From Methanobacterium_C sp963845285 (GTDB lineage: Archaea; Methanobacteriota; Methanobacteria; Methanobacteriales; Methanobacteriaceae), in NCBI GenBank assembly GCA_963845285.1, contig CAWJRO010000016.1, positions 1-64,000 on the forward strand: 64,000 nucleotides of DNA, written 5' to 3'. A model generated the notes under the pieces. It saw only the letters and a program-made list of their open reading frames with translations. It ran no database searches and had not been told where the DNA came from. Every line of letters starts with the position of its first letter. Positions within the stretch are counted from its first letter, which is position 1. Below, piece after piece: positions 8,878-17,187 of this stretch. The position numbers were made by a program, and so were the translations under genes.

Positions 8878-9702
8878 TCAGTAAACCTCCTCCATCTCCA
8901 CGATAAGATTCATTAGATCCGTTTTTGTGATTATACCTGCAAGCCTGTTTTCACCATCTGAAACTGGTATTCCACTGAAATTATTTTCGAGCATCATCCG
9001 GGATGCCTCTTCTATTGAAACATCAGAAGTTATTGTTTTCAGGTTCTGGGTCATTACATCACCAACAAGAAGGTTCCTTATCCTTGCGGCTTGATGTTTG
9101 TCTGGAACAACTTTCCTAAATGATACCATGGCATTTGCTATGTCCTTGGCAGTTATGATGCCTTCAAGCTCATTTCCTTCAGATACGGGTATTCTCCCTA
9201 TTTCTTTGTCTATTATGCACCTTCTTGCATGAACAAGTCTGTCTTCTGGGCTGACAGTTACAACGTCCTCTGTCATCCTGCTTGCAATATCTGTGTTGTT
9301 AAATGGTTTTCCCTGGCATATTTCTATGAAGTCTGTTTTTGTAAGTATTCCAACTATCTCACCATCATCTACAACAGGCATTCCACCGATCTTATTCTCG
9401 ATCATGGATTTTGCAGCTTTTCCTATGCTTCTGGCACTTTCCACTGTTACAAGGTCTGTGCTCATTACCGTTGAAACATGGAAATGAGATGGCGCAAGGT
9501 TGCCGTACCTTGATGAACTCAGACGTATGGCTATATCCTTTTCAGTTAACATGCCCACAAGTTTTTTGACGTTGTCGCTGTTGGTGTTCACAACAGGCAG
9601 CCTTGAAATTTTGTGTTTTTTCATGAGTTTCAGTGCATCGTGGATGTTTTGATCTTTGTCTATAAGAAAAACTTTTTCTTTCATTATATCTTTCACATGC
9701 AT
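8878..9702 (-). CDS. CBS-domain protein (four CBS motifs)
   Basis: 274 residues built from four consecutive CBS motifs in two Bateman pairs: VKDIMKEKVFLIDKDQNI, STVMSTDLVTVESA, ASRMTEDVVTVSPED and VGDVMTQNLKTITSD. Each ends with a (G/D)I(I/L)T.(T/K)D element that contacts adenosine ligands in known CBS proteins. There is no attached enzyme domain, so it is probably a ligand-sensing or partner-regulating subunit. Ribosome site gaggt precedes the ATG. The 3' end carries the GGAGGAGG that serves the RNA ligase gene, so the two are coupled. Confidence 0.9.
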   Translation of the reverse strand: MHVKDIMKEKVFLIDKDQNIHDALKLMKKHKISRLPVVNTNSDNVKKLVGMLTEKDIAIRLSSSRYGNLAPSHFHVSTVMSTDLVTVESARSIGKAAKSMIENKIGGMPVVDDGEIVGILTKTDFIEICQGKPFNNTDIASRMTEDVVTVSPEDRLVHARRCIIDKEIGRIPVSEGNELEGIITAKDIANAMVSFRKVVPDKHQAARIRNLLVGDVMTQNLKTITSDVSIEEASRMMLENNFSGIPVSDGENRLAGIITKTDLMNLIVEMEEVY

Positions 9703-9852
9703 CTTTATACCTCACTAAATTGTTTTAAAAGACTCCTGGTTTATTATTTAATGCTTTAAATTTTATTTCCATGATATACTTTTTTCAATGAACGTATTTT
9801 TATAATATAAAATGAATTCTTACTTTTTAAGGGATTCTATTAAAGGATAAAT

Positions 9853-9885
9853 ATGAAATATCCCATTTTTTATGGAATATTTCAT
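9853..9885 (-). terminator. Hairpin between two CBS genes
   Basis: Inverted repeat of 14 bp per arm (9853-9866 and 9872-9885) with one wobble position and a 5-base loop of T on the + strand. It lies just past the stop codon of the 9899-10738 gene in its direction of transcription. It could be a terminator, an mRNA 3'-end stabiliser or a processing site. Confidence 0.4.
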
Positions 9886-9898
9886 TAGAATGTCCCTC

Positions 9899-10738
9899 TC
9901 ACTGAATACCCTTAATTATGTCAGTTTTGGTTATTATCCCCACAAGAACATCCTCTTCAACAACAGGGACGCCACTTATATTATTTTTATCCATTAGATC
10001 TGCAGCTTTAGAGGCATCTTCATCTTTAGATATTTTAACGAGATGATTTTTCATTATATCCCCTGCTGTGAGCATTGAAACCATTCTAACATTCTTTTTG
10101 CTTTTTCCTTCGGAATTTCTAATGAAGTATATCTTTTCAACACTCATTCCCGTTTCAGGATCCTCCACCTGTGCAAATGATATATTTTCAGGTGTTATGA
10201 TACCAACAGGTTCATTGTCACGGATTACAACAATTTTACCTATTTTATGTTCCTCCATAATACCTATAACATGAGCTATGCTGTGGTTTTCATTAACGGT
10301 TATGACATCAGGAGTCATAAGGTCTGAAACTTTCCAATGCCCATTAAATTTATCAGTGTAGAAGTTAAGAAGGTCTGTTTTCGATAGTATTCCCACAAGG
10401 CCTTCTTCATCCACAACAGGTATGGAACTTATGTCCTTTTTTAACATGAGTTCAACCGCATCCCTGAGTTCGTCCTCAGGAGTTATTGTAACTGGGTCTG
10501 GAGTCATAACTCTCCTGATGGATATTTTATCTATAGGCCTCATTTTCCATTTTGGCCCGTTTCCCCTCATTTTTCTGGTCAAATCCCGCTCTGTAACCAT
10601 TCCAACGGGTTTATCGTTGTTGTCAACCACCACAATTCTGCTGACTCCTTGTTTGAGCATGAGTTTTCTTGCATGTTCAACTTGATCGTTTTCCTGAACC
10701 ACACTCACTTCATCATTCATTACGTCTTTAATTTTCAT
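9899..10738 (-). CDS. CBS-domain protein (four CBS motifs)
   Basis: 279 residues: four CBS motifs beginning IKDVMNDEVSVVQEND, IRRVMTPDPVTITPED, VSDLMTPDVITVNENH and AGDIMKNHLVKISKDE, each closing with a VGI(I/L/V)(T/S).TD-like segment. No catalytic domain. A GGAGG site lies in front of the ATG. The gene is followed by a 33-base hairpin before the next CBS gene, which may set different transcript levels for the two. By family knowledge such stand-alone Bateman modules bind AMP, ATP, SAM or similar; the ligand cannot be told from sequence. Confidence 0.9.
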   Translation of the reverse strand: MKIKDVMNDEVSVVQENDQVEHARKLMLKQGVSRIVVVDNNDKPVGMVTERDLTRKMRGNGPKWKMRPIDKISIRRVMTPDPVTITPEDELRDAVELMLKKDISSIPVVDEEGLVGILSKTDLLNFYTDKFNGHWKVSDLMTPDVITVNENHSIAHVIGIMEEHKIGKIVVIRDNEPVGIITPENISFAQVEDPETGMSVEKIYFIRNSEGKSKKNVRMVSMLTAGDIMKNHLVKISKDEDASKAADLMDKNNISGVPVVEEDVLVGIITKTDIIKGIQ

Positions 10739-10841
10739 GATATCCTCCGCCTAATGGATTTAAATCCCATAAAAACATTTAATTGAATCTCTACTTGAAA
10801 TTCAGTGAAAATAAAAGAATGAGGGACCGCCCCCAAATCTT

Positions 10842-11792
10842 TTATTCCCATTGCATGTTTAGGGCCTTCAGAATATCGCTTTCTGTTATTATTCCCACTA
10901 ATTCTTCCCTCTGGACAACAGGCAGTCCTCCAATTCCTTCTTCTCCCATTGCATTGCAGAGATCTCCAAGTCTTGTTCTTTCGGTGGTAGCTATGACATG
11001 AGTTTTCATGATGTCTGTGATCGTTGTGTTCAAAATGTCCTCTGCACTGTTTGAAACCATCCTGTTGATTAGGTTGTTTTTTCCAATTAATTCAAGAACA
11101 TCTGTGGCAGTTACTATACCCACGATCTTATCCTTCTCAGGATGGGATGTTCTTCTTTCCTCTCCAACAACAGGAATCCTTCTCAACTTGTTTCTTACCA
11201 TTATCTTTGATGCACCTTCTATTCTGGTTCCGGGGGTTGTTGTTATGACCGGTGCAGTCATGAAGTCTTCAACAACCTCATCTGTGAGAACTCCTGCAAG
11301 TAATGTGACAAAGTCTCTTTCTGAGACTATTCCCACAATTTTCTGGTCTGAATCAACCACAGGAAGTGCCCCTACACCTTTATCAATCATTTTGGTAATT
11401 GCATCATTTATAGAGCTTTTATAACCTAATATTTCAACGTTTCGTGTCATTATCTCCTTCACGGATTCGTTAATAGCTCCCAAAAAGTTTCCCTGATACT
11501 TTTGCTCCACTATCTTGTATTTGTCGCCTCCTCCTAAAAAGTCCAGGATGTCCATGGATGTTACAATTCCAAGGATTTTTCCTGTTCCAGGATCCGTTAT
11601 TGGAAGCCTTCTGAACTTGTTTTTCACCATCATTTCAGCGGCTTCTTTTATGGTGGTGCTTTGAGGGATTGTGACCACCTTTTTCTTTGCGATGCTCATG
11701 ACATCGCCTTCGTGTTCTGAGGCGTGGGATTCAAATTCCACTGAGCCTCTGTCCATAGATTTTACTATATTTATAGTTTCTTTTCTTCTCAT
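10842..11792 (-). CDS. CBS-domain protein (four CBS motifs)
   Basis: 316 residues from ATG 11792 (a TTG just before it is less likely because AGGTG sits 5 bases before the ATG). Four CBS motifs: VMSIAKKKVVTIPQST, VKEIMTRNVEILGYKS, VEDFMTAPVITTTPGT and ITDIMKTHVIATTERT. The third unit holds an insertion with a charged loop (VVGEERRTSHPEKDK). A 25-residue N-terminal extension has no motif. The upstream gap contains three copies of TGGTACTGTA, possibly operators for this gene. It belongs to the five-gene CBS run. Confidence 0.9.
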   Translation of the reverse strand: MRRKETINIVKSMDRGSVEFESHASEHEGDVMSIAKKKVVTIPQSTTIKEAAEMMVKNKFRRLPITDPGTGKILGIVTSMDILDFLGGGDKYKIVEQKYQGNFLGAINESVKEIMTRNVEILGYKSSINDAITKMIDKGVGALPVVDSDQKIVGIVSERDFVTLLAGVLTDEVVEDFMTAPVITTTPGTRIEGASKIMVRNKLRRIPVVGEERRTSHPEKDKIVGIVTATDVLELIGKNNLINRMVSNSAEDILNTTITDIMKTHVIATTERTRLGDLCNAMGEEGIGGLPVVQREELVGIITESDILKALNMQWE

Positions 11793-11830
11793 CAATACAC
11801 CTCTTGTGAACGATGAACGTAACTACCATT

Positions 11831-11891
11831 TACAGTACCAATTCTGATAGAACATTGTCTTACAGTACCATGATTTTGTCTTACAGTACCA
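11831..11891 (-). promoter_or_regulatory. Three direct repeats TGGTACTGTA upstream of a CBS gene
   Basis: On the minus strand the decamer TGGTACTGTA occurs at 11882-11891, 11861-11870 and 11831-11840; the first two share a longer match (catggtactgtaagacaa). All lie within 100 bases of the start of the 10842-11792 CBS gene. Repeated same-orientation sites in a leader or promoter suggest a regulator-binding array. Inference only. Confidence 0.4.
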
Positions 11892-11979
11892 TGGCTAAAA
11901 AATCTAAAAAATAATCTGAAAATTCGAAAAATGTTATGTGTTCGAAAAACGTGACGTGGTAACATGTTTATCGTGAAGA

Positions 11980-12795
11980 TCAATTTAAGTACGATGCTAA
12001 AATATCTTCCCTTGAAACTATACCCACCAAATCGGCTTCTTTTACCCGATTAGGCTCTTTTTTTACGTATTTTGGGTTTGTAACAACTGGAATGCGGCCA
12101 ATATCATACTCAACAATGAGTTCGGCAGCTTCTCTGACTTCAGTTTCTGGTGTAACAACAACTGGTGGGGTTTTCATGACCCTTTCAACACGGATGGATC
12201 TTTTGGATTCGTTGGATTCTTTACCTATTCTAACGTGCCCAGAGTTCAGGATATCCTTTCGGGTTATGATTCCTATCATCTTCTTCTTTTTAATGACTGG
12301 AAGCCCTGAAAATCCAGTTTCATCCATTTTGTTCCAAACCTTGGATAGAAGATCATCATGGTTACAGGTTACAACATTCTTTGTTGCCAGTTCACTTAAT
12401 GTTTGGACTCGGGGTTTTTCACCGTTATACAATAATTTTTTAATTATATCTCCAATACTCACCATTCCAACCAGATTCATATTTTCTGTTGATTCCACAA
12501 CCGGTGCCTGTACTGTCCCTGCGTTTAACAATTTTTTTGCGATTTCTGAAATGTCCATTTCAGGGGTTGCAATGACTTTTAGATGTTCCATTACCCCGCG
12601 GGCATCGATACTTGACTTTGTTGAAGTTATGTTCATCATGCCTCCACGGGTTATTATTCCCTCGAGGCGATTTCCCGAAACAACTGGTATGGACCTAAAC
12701 CAACCTTCTCTGAAGATTGATCTTACTTTAGTTGCGTAGGTGGAAACAGAAACAGAAACAGGATCAGATGTCATTATCTTTCCCACATTGTTCAC
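11980..12795 (-). CDS. CBS-domain protein (four CBS motifs)
   Basis: About 271 residues with four CBS motifs: VGKIMTSDPVSVSVST, ARGVMEHLKVIATPEM, ATKNVVTCNHDD (degenerate first part) and VERVMKTPPVVVTPET. The start chosen is GTG 12795, 4 bases after an AGGTGAT site that overlaps the end of the upstream CBS gene; a GTG at 12804 lies inside that site and is less likely. The last unit contains a Lys/Asn-rich loop (TNPKYVKKEPNRVKEAD). No catalytic domain. It is tightly coupled to the preceding CBS gene. Confidence 0.88.
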   Translation of the reverse strand: MNNVGKIMTSDPVSVSVSTYATKVRSIFREGWFRSIPVVSGNRLEGIITRGGMMNITSTKSSIDARGVMEHLKVIATPEMDISEIAKKLLNAGTVQAPVVESTENMNLVGMVSIGDIIKKLLYNGEKPRVQTLSELATKNVVTCNHDDLLSKVWNKMDETGFSGLPVIKKKKMIGIITRKDILNSGHVRIGKESNESKRSIRVERVMKTPPVVVTPETEVREAAELIVEYDIGRIPVVTNPKYVKKEPNRVKEADLVGIVSREDILASYLN

Positions 12796-12796
12796 G

Positions 12797-13363
12797 TTAA
12801 TCACCTTTTAAATCTTCTTTACACTCCTCACAAACAAATTTGCCATCAACCTCATCAAGATATTCAAGGTAATTTCCACATATTTCACAGGTGCCAGGTA
12901 CAGACTTCTCCATATCTGTATAATCTGTAGGGTTTTCCATCCTGGCATTTTCAACAAGTATCTCAGTCAGTTCAGGTGAAACCATCAAAACATCTGTTGA
13001 TGTTAATATACCCACAAGACCATCATCATTTACAACAGGAAGTCTGCGTATATGGTTTTTTGCCATCAATCTTGCAGCCTGGTTGAGTTCACTTCCAGGA
13101 TCAATCATTATGAGGTTTTTAGTCATAATATCGCCTATAGTTATTTCACTCGCTTTGATATCCCTTGAAACAACCTTTGAAATTATATCACTCTCTGTGA
13201 TTAATCCTTCCGGTTCAAGTTCAACATTGCTTTTAACTATGAGGCTACCTATCTTGAATCTCGTCATCAAGAGTGCTGCATCAGCAATACTTGTCTTTGG
13301 ATCTGCTGTAATTACACTAGATGTCATTGCATCATGTACTGTGACTTTTGTGTCAATTTCCAT
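12797..13363 (-). CDS. CBS-domain protein with C-terminal zinc ribbon
   Basis: 188 residues: one pair of CBS motifs (VHDAMTSSVITADPKT and IGDIMTKNLIMIDPGS) followed by a short zinc ribbon, CEICGNYLEYLDEVDGKFVC plus EEC, giving four metal-ligand cysteines. This resembles archaeal CBS-plus-zinc-ribbon proteins proposed to bind nucleic acid or partner proteins. Strong ribosome site aggagg. It starts 11 bases after the queE stop, so it is co-transcribed with queE/queD, and its last codons provide the ribosome site for the next CBS gene. Confidence 0.88.
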   Translation of the reverse strand: MEIDTKVTVHDAMTSSVITADPKTSIADAALLMTRFKIGSLIVKSNVELEPEGLITESDIISKVVSRDIKASEITIGDIMTKNLIMIDPGSELNQAARLMAKNHIRRLPVVNDDGLVGILTSTDVLMVSPELTEILVENARMENPTDYTDMEKSVPGTCEICGNYLEYLDEVDGKFVCEECKEDLKGD

Positions 13364-13374
13364 ATAAAAACCTC

Positions 13375-14076
13375 CTATCTCACCTTTAGAAGTTTATGAA
13401 CTTGGGGTATGACTAAAACATCCAGATATTCCCCTACTTTTTCGGAGATACTGAACAATTTATGTTCTTCATCTGCCCACAAATCAAGAGGACTTACCGG
13501 TTGAATAACCATTGACAAATTGGAGGTATCAGGAACCTCACGAGCTATTCTCGATGCAATATAACCTATCAAGTCAACTTTTGTTGAGGGCATCACAACC
13601 ACTTTACTGTATGTATTTATTCCCTCATCTCTTAATATCTTTATGGATTCTAGTTCGCAACCAAACAGATCATCCCAGTTTGGGGATGCTTCATGTTCAG
13701 GTAATTTAATATCAATCGATACATAGTCAATAAAATCAACTATTTTAGTTAATTCTTTCGGTAAAGAACCATTTGTTTCTATTAAAGCTCTGAAATTATA
13801 TTTTTCCAAAAATTCCCTTATAAAATCTGCATGCAACAACGGTTCTCCACCTGTAAACGAAATAGAATGGAAATCCGGAGTTATAATTTCATTTACCCTT
13901 TTGAAAAGTTCATCCACTGAAATCTCTTCACCGTAGAGTGGATCCTGATTTTTAGAGGTGTCGCAGTAGTTGCATTGCAGGTTACAACCTGCGAACCTTA
14001 CGAAGATTTGTCTTCTCCCAATAAGAGTTCCCTCACCCTGAATGCTTGAAAAAACCTCACTTATATGTGCTTTCAT
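13375..14076 (-). CDS. queE: 7-carboxy-7-deazaguanine synthase (radical SAM)
   Basis: 233 residues. It converts 6-carboxytetrahydropterin to 7-carboxy-7-deazaguanine, a precursor of archaeosine in tRNA. The N-terminus VFSSIQGEGTLIGRRQIFVRF is the family signature, followed by the radical-SAM cluster motif C-NLQ-C-NY-C (CxxxCxxC) and the SAM-binding SFTGGEPLLH. It lies 21 bases downstream of queD, the preceding enzyme of the pathway, and continues into the CBS gene block. The queC and tgt genes are not in this window. Confidence 0.93.
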   Translation of the reverse strand: MKAHISEVFSSIQGEGTLIGRRQIFVRFAGCNLQCNYCDTSKNQDPLYGEEISVDELFKRVNEIITPDFHSISFTGGEPLLHADFIREFLEKYNFRALIETNGSLPKELTKIVDFIDYVSIDIKLPEHEASPNWDDLFGCELESIKILRDEGINTYSKVVVMPSTKVDLIGYIASRIAREVPDTSNLSMVIQPVSPLDLWADEEHKLFSISEKVGEYLDVLVIPQVHKLLKVR

Positions 14077-14097
14077 TTTTAAACATCACCCAACACG

Positions 14098-14580
14098 TTA
14101 CTCAACGTTTTTTGTAAAATAGGCTCCCTGCCCTATCCCTTCATTTACACATATCTGAACGCTTGAAAGTTCACTGTTCAGTTTTTTCAGCCTTTGGTAG
14201 AGTTCTTCTGCAAAGTACTGTGAAAGATCCTCTGCAGACGTGGACTTGAGATCAAGGAGAACACAATCCTCAACTGGTAATTTGTATTCTTTTGGACCAA
14301 TTGAGAATTCTACAGAATCTTCAAGGTTTTTAAAGTCCATTTCAGTATTTTTTATTGGAATTAAAACCCGGTGATCTAGTTTTTTGCATATGTCCCTCAC
14401 TATGCTTTTCACCTTCTTAAAATCAACTACGAATCCAAATTCTCCTGATCGTTCTCCCTCAACCACAACATCAACGATGTAAGAGTGGCCGTGTATCACA
14501 CCGCATGACTCATGTTTTGGGATTATATGAGCTGCTGAAAACCTTAAATTGGCATGGATCCCGTTTATAACAATTTTCAT
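14098..14580 (-). CDS. queD: 6-carboxytetrahydropterin synthase-like protein (QueD/PTPS family)
   Basis: 160 residues of the 6-pyruvoyltetrahydropterin synthase fold. Zinc ligands are visible as H in FSAAHIIP and in the CGVIHGHSY segment (the Cys also fits the catalytic position); the later LDHRVLIP and the Glu of CVNEG complete the family pattern. In archaea with queE directly downstream this is most simply the archaeosine-pathway enzyme. A pterin-synthesis role cannot be excluded from sequence. Confidence 0.88.
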   Translation of the reverse strand: MKIVINGIHANLRFSAAHIIPKHESCGVIHGHSYIVDVVVEGERSGEFGFVVDFKKVKSIVRDICKKLDHRVLIPIKNTEMDFKNLEDSVEFSIGPKEYKLPVEDCVLLDLKSTSAEDLSQYFAEELYQRLKKLNSELSSVQICVNEGIGQGAYFTKNVE

Positions 14581-14688
14581 TTTAAATACCTTTTTATCTT
14601 ATTTGTTTAAGATCGGACTTTACAATCCTTCTAGATTTCATGAATATAATTTGTTAGGAATATATTTGGTAAGTATATTTGGTTTTAT

Positions 14689-15273
14689 TTAAAATACCCT
14701 TGTCTTGGTTATATCACTTTCAATGGATGAAATTTCTTTGATGTAATTTGAGCATACTTCATCTGCAACATGAAAAATATCTTCCTGTTTGAGAATTGAA
14801 CCACATTCTAAAAGACCTGCAGTTTCAACATCATCAGGTGTTCCCCTTTCTGTGAGGTTCAAAGCAAAGTGTATTTTCATACTGCTTACTGAACATGTTG
14901 CTATCGAAACACTGAGCTTTCCATCTTTTTCACCCTTTTTAACGTAGAGATCATCCCCATCCTTCATGGTTTTAATTCCATGGTTCTCCAGTATGTCCTT
15001 AACTATCGTTACGAAGAGCCGCTGTCGGTGGTAGCATAGTTTAATATCCGCGGGCTGGACATCGAAATGTTCTATTATGAAGTTAATCATTTCTCCACCT
15101 TTTATTTCAATACCCACATCTTCGTAATCTATTAACTCATCTGACCTGATTTCCATTGGGCCTATCCAGCTAACTATGCTGGAATCCTTTATTCCGAATT
15201 GTTTGAATGCCCACATTGGCTGGATCTGGCTTCCATCGTAACTTGTGCCGTTTTCGAGTTTTAGATGTTTCAT
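14689..15273 (-). CDS. DUF366 family protein
   Basis: 194 residues starting MKHLKLENGTSYDGSQIQPMWAF, the typical opening of DUF366, with the conserved CYHRQRLFV and the glycine-poor C-terminus. The family is found beside queuosine/archaeosine genes in several archaea, as here next to queD and queE, but its biochemical role is not established to my knowledge. An AGGT ribosome site precedes the ATG. The gap to queD is about 110 bases, so it may have its own or a shared promoter. Confidence 0.8.
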   Translation of the reverse strand: MKHLKLENGTSYDGSQIQPMWAFKQFGIKDSSIVSWIGPMEIRSDELIDYEDVGIEIKGGEMINFIIEHFDVQPADIKLCYHRQRLFVTIVKDILENHGIKTMKDGDDLYVKKGEKDGKLSVSIATCSVSSMKIHFALNLTERGTPDDVETAGLLECGSILKQEDIFHVADEVCSNYIKEISSIESDITKTRVF

Positions 15274-15509
15274 TTGCTTACCTTTCTTGATTTAACCTAT
15301 TATTCAGTTATTTTATTAAATTTAACTTATGATCCATTTCTTAATTTAACTATTTGATCATCTGTTTAATTTAATTTTTGGATTAACTTTAGTATCAGGT
15401 ATTATTAATCTAAGTATCTATAGAATCAATTAAATTATAATGGTTGGATTAATTTGAATTTATTCAATGAGATAATTCAAGGAGATGAAAGTTATTCCCA
15501 ACTCATCGA

Positions 15510-15887
15510 TTATCTAACAACAAGCTCTTTATATCCTGTTTTTGAATCAAAAATTCTTTTTAAAGATTTATCAACTTCTATTATGCATATTTCCACCGTT
15601 GTATGTACCGTACATCCTGTTTTTAGGTGCCCACCAAACACCGCTCCCTCAGCATCTGAAATTGCAATATGGATGTGGATCCCGTTTTCGGCTATCGTTC
15701 CTTCAGCAGATACTATTTCAAATGGGCCATTGAAAACTTTTTCATCTGCATTTGACATCCGTAAAACAGCATGGTTTAAACTTCCAACTATACAAAGGAT
15801 TATTCCTGATTTTAAATCGTTTTTAACTCTTATATTTTCTATGCCCTTTTTCAGGTCCTCGCCAGGTAAAATTCTCGAAACTATCAT
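15510..15887 (-). CDS. PPC/DUF296 domain protein
   Basis: About 125 residues from ATG 15887 (a TTG seven codons upstream is possible; neither has a clear ribosome site, and the transcript may be leaderless). It begins MIVSRILPGEDLKKGIENI and has the G(S/T)LNHAVLR core and the IHIHIAISDAEGAVFGGHL motif. The latter gives the clustered His and the GGHL signature of the plant and prokaryote conserved (PPC/DUF296) domain. Such proteins bind DNA in plants and are trimeric with unclear function in prokaryotes. Divergent from the nucleotidyltransferase gene. Confidence 0.85.
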   Translation of the reverse strand: MIVSRILPGEDLKKGIENIRVKNDLKSGIILCIVGSLNHAVLRMSNADEKVFNGPFEIVSAEGTIAENGIHIHIAISDAEGAVFGGHLKTGCTVHTTVEICIIEVDKSLKRIFDSKTGYKELVVR

Positions 15888-15920
15888 ATTTAATAGTGGT
15901 GTCTTCAATTAAATTAATCC

Positions 15921-16943
15921 ATGAGAGTCAGACCCCGAGATTTTATACACACAGAGGACGATCTTTTCTTTGCAACAACGAACTATCTCCATCCAAAAGA
16001 CAGAATATTATCCTTTTTAAGATATATCCCTGATCCCGAAGGTGAGCGGTCATTAAACGGTACCAGGTACTCCAAAGTAGATACAAAGCAGGCGTATGAA
16101 TTTTTAAGCCAAAATTTTCCAGAGTACCTATTTAACTGTGAGATAACCAACGTGCAAATGATGGGCGTACCTATTGATAGAGTTAAAAAGGTTATGCGCC
16201 CAAGTGACCGCCTTAAAGAAATAATGAACAATCCATCACCGGATAAATTACTTAAAAAAGTCAAAAAAGTTGCCCAGACATTCCATGACCATGCGGGGAT
16301 TCCATACGATAAAATGGGGATTTCAGGATCCACACTGCCAGGACTGTACGACCCGAAAGTATCAGACATAGATTTTGTTATATACGGACTCAAAAATCAC
16401 AGAAAAGCCATGAAAATCTTTGAAGAAATAAAAAATAGTGAAAACGGTATTCTCAGGGAAATTGGTCCAGAATACTGGATAAGACTCTATAAAAAGAGGA
16501 TAAAAGATGCTTCTTTAAGTTACGATGAGTTCATGTGGTATGAAAACCGTAAAAACAACAGGGGTGTCATTGAAGACACCCTATTTGACATACTGGCAAC
16601 AAGGGACTGGGACGAGATAACAGGAGTATACGGTGAAACCACCTACGAGCCAATGGGAACCATAGAAATAGAGTGTACAGTATCGGATGCTCTTGGTGCC
16701 TTTGACAACCCTGCAGTTTACAAAATTAAGGATGTTAAAATTTTAGAAGGGATAGAAGTGCCTTTAAATGAGATTGCATCTTTCACACATACTTATGCAG
16801 GCCAGGTAAGGGAAGGAGAGAAGATAAGAGCCAGAGGAAAACTTGAAAAGGTTAAAGGACGCAAAGTAAGTTACAGGCTCATAGTTGGAACAACCAGGGA
16901 ATCTATGGGTGAATATATCAAATTACAGAACTTAAAACTGTGA
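15921..16943 (+). CDS. Nucleotidyltransferase-domain protein
   Basis: 340 residues. The central part has a polymerase-beta-type nucleotidyltransferase signature, GISGSTLPGLYDPKVSDIDF (GS followed by DxD), so transfer of a nucleotide to an unknown acceptor is likely. The N-terminal 110 residues (RVRPRDFIHTEDDLFFATTNYLHP...) and the C-terminal beta-rich 100 residues have no family I can name. It is transcribed divergently from the PPC-domain gene with only about 33 bases between starts, which implies very short leaders. Confidence 0.75.
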   Translation: MRVRPRDFIHTEDDLFFATTNYLHPKDRILSFLRYIPDPEGERSLNGTRYSKVDTKQAYEFLSQNFPEYLFNCEITNVQMMGVPIDRVKKVMRPSDRLKEIMNNPSPDKLLKKVKKVAQTFHDHAGIPYDKMGISGSTLPGLYDPKVSDIDFVIYGLKNHRKAMKIFEEIKNSENGILREIGPEYWIRLYKKRIKDASLSYDEFMWYENRKNNRGVIEDTLFDILATRDWDEITGVYGETTYEPMGTIEIECTVSDALGAFDNPAVYKIKDVKILEGIEVPLNEIASFTHTYAGQVREGEKIRARGKLEKVKGRKVSYRLIVGTTRESMGEYIKLQNLKL

Positions 16944-17022
16944 TCGATGAATAATAGTATTAAAAGGAAATTGTAATTGATTAAAAATTGGTTAAAATGA
17001 ATGATTAAAGGTTTTAAATTTA

Positions 17023-17078
17023 ATCACCTACTAAATTAAGTTAACTTAATCACCTTTTTATGTTAACTTTGATCACCT
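17023..17078. promoter_or_regulatory. Three spaced ATCACCT elements upstream of hom
   Basis: ATCACCT recurs at 17023-17029, 17049-17055 and 17072-17078, each followed or preceded by TTAA-rich sequence (ctaaattaagttaac). A strongly AT-rich TATA-containing stretch (17106-17150) separates them from the hom start. It may be an operator array for the amino-acid gene; inference from spacing alone. Confidence 0.25.
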
Positions 17079-17187
17079 CTTAAATTAGGTTCAAACTTGT
17101 GTAAATTATAAATTATATTATAATATAACAATTGTAATATAATGTAAAGTAATAACACGACGAATTGATAAAAAATGGATGATTTTA

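Noticed and set aside
11735..11760. tRNA-like T-arm sequence (gattcaaattcc)
   Set aside because: No acceptor or anticodon arms around it and it lies within a CBS coding frame.
11792..11983. Minus-strand 63-codon frame upstream of a CBS gene
   Set aside because: It is formed by the TGGTACTGTA repeats and A/T runs; low complexity and no ribosome site.
15454..15912. Forward 152-codon frame
   Set aside because: Antisense to the PPC/DUF296 gene, which has recognisable motifs.
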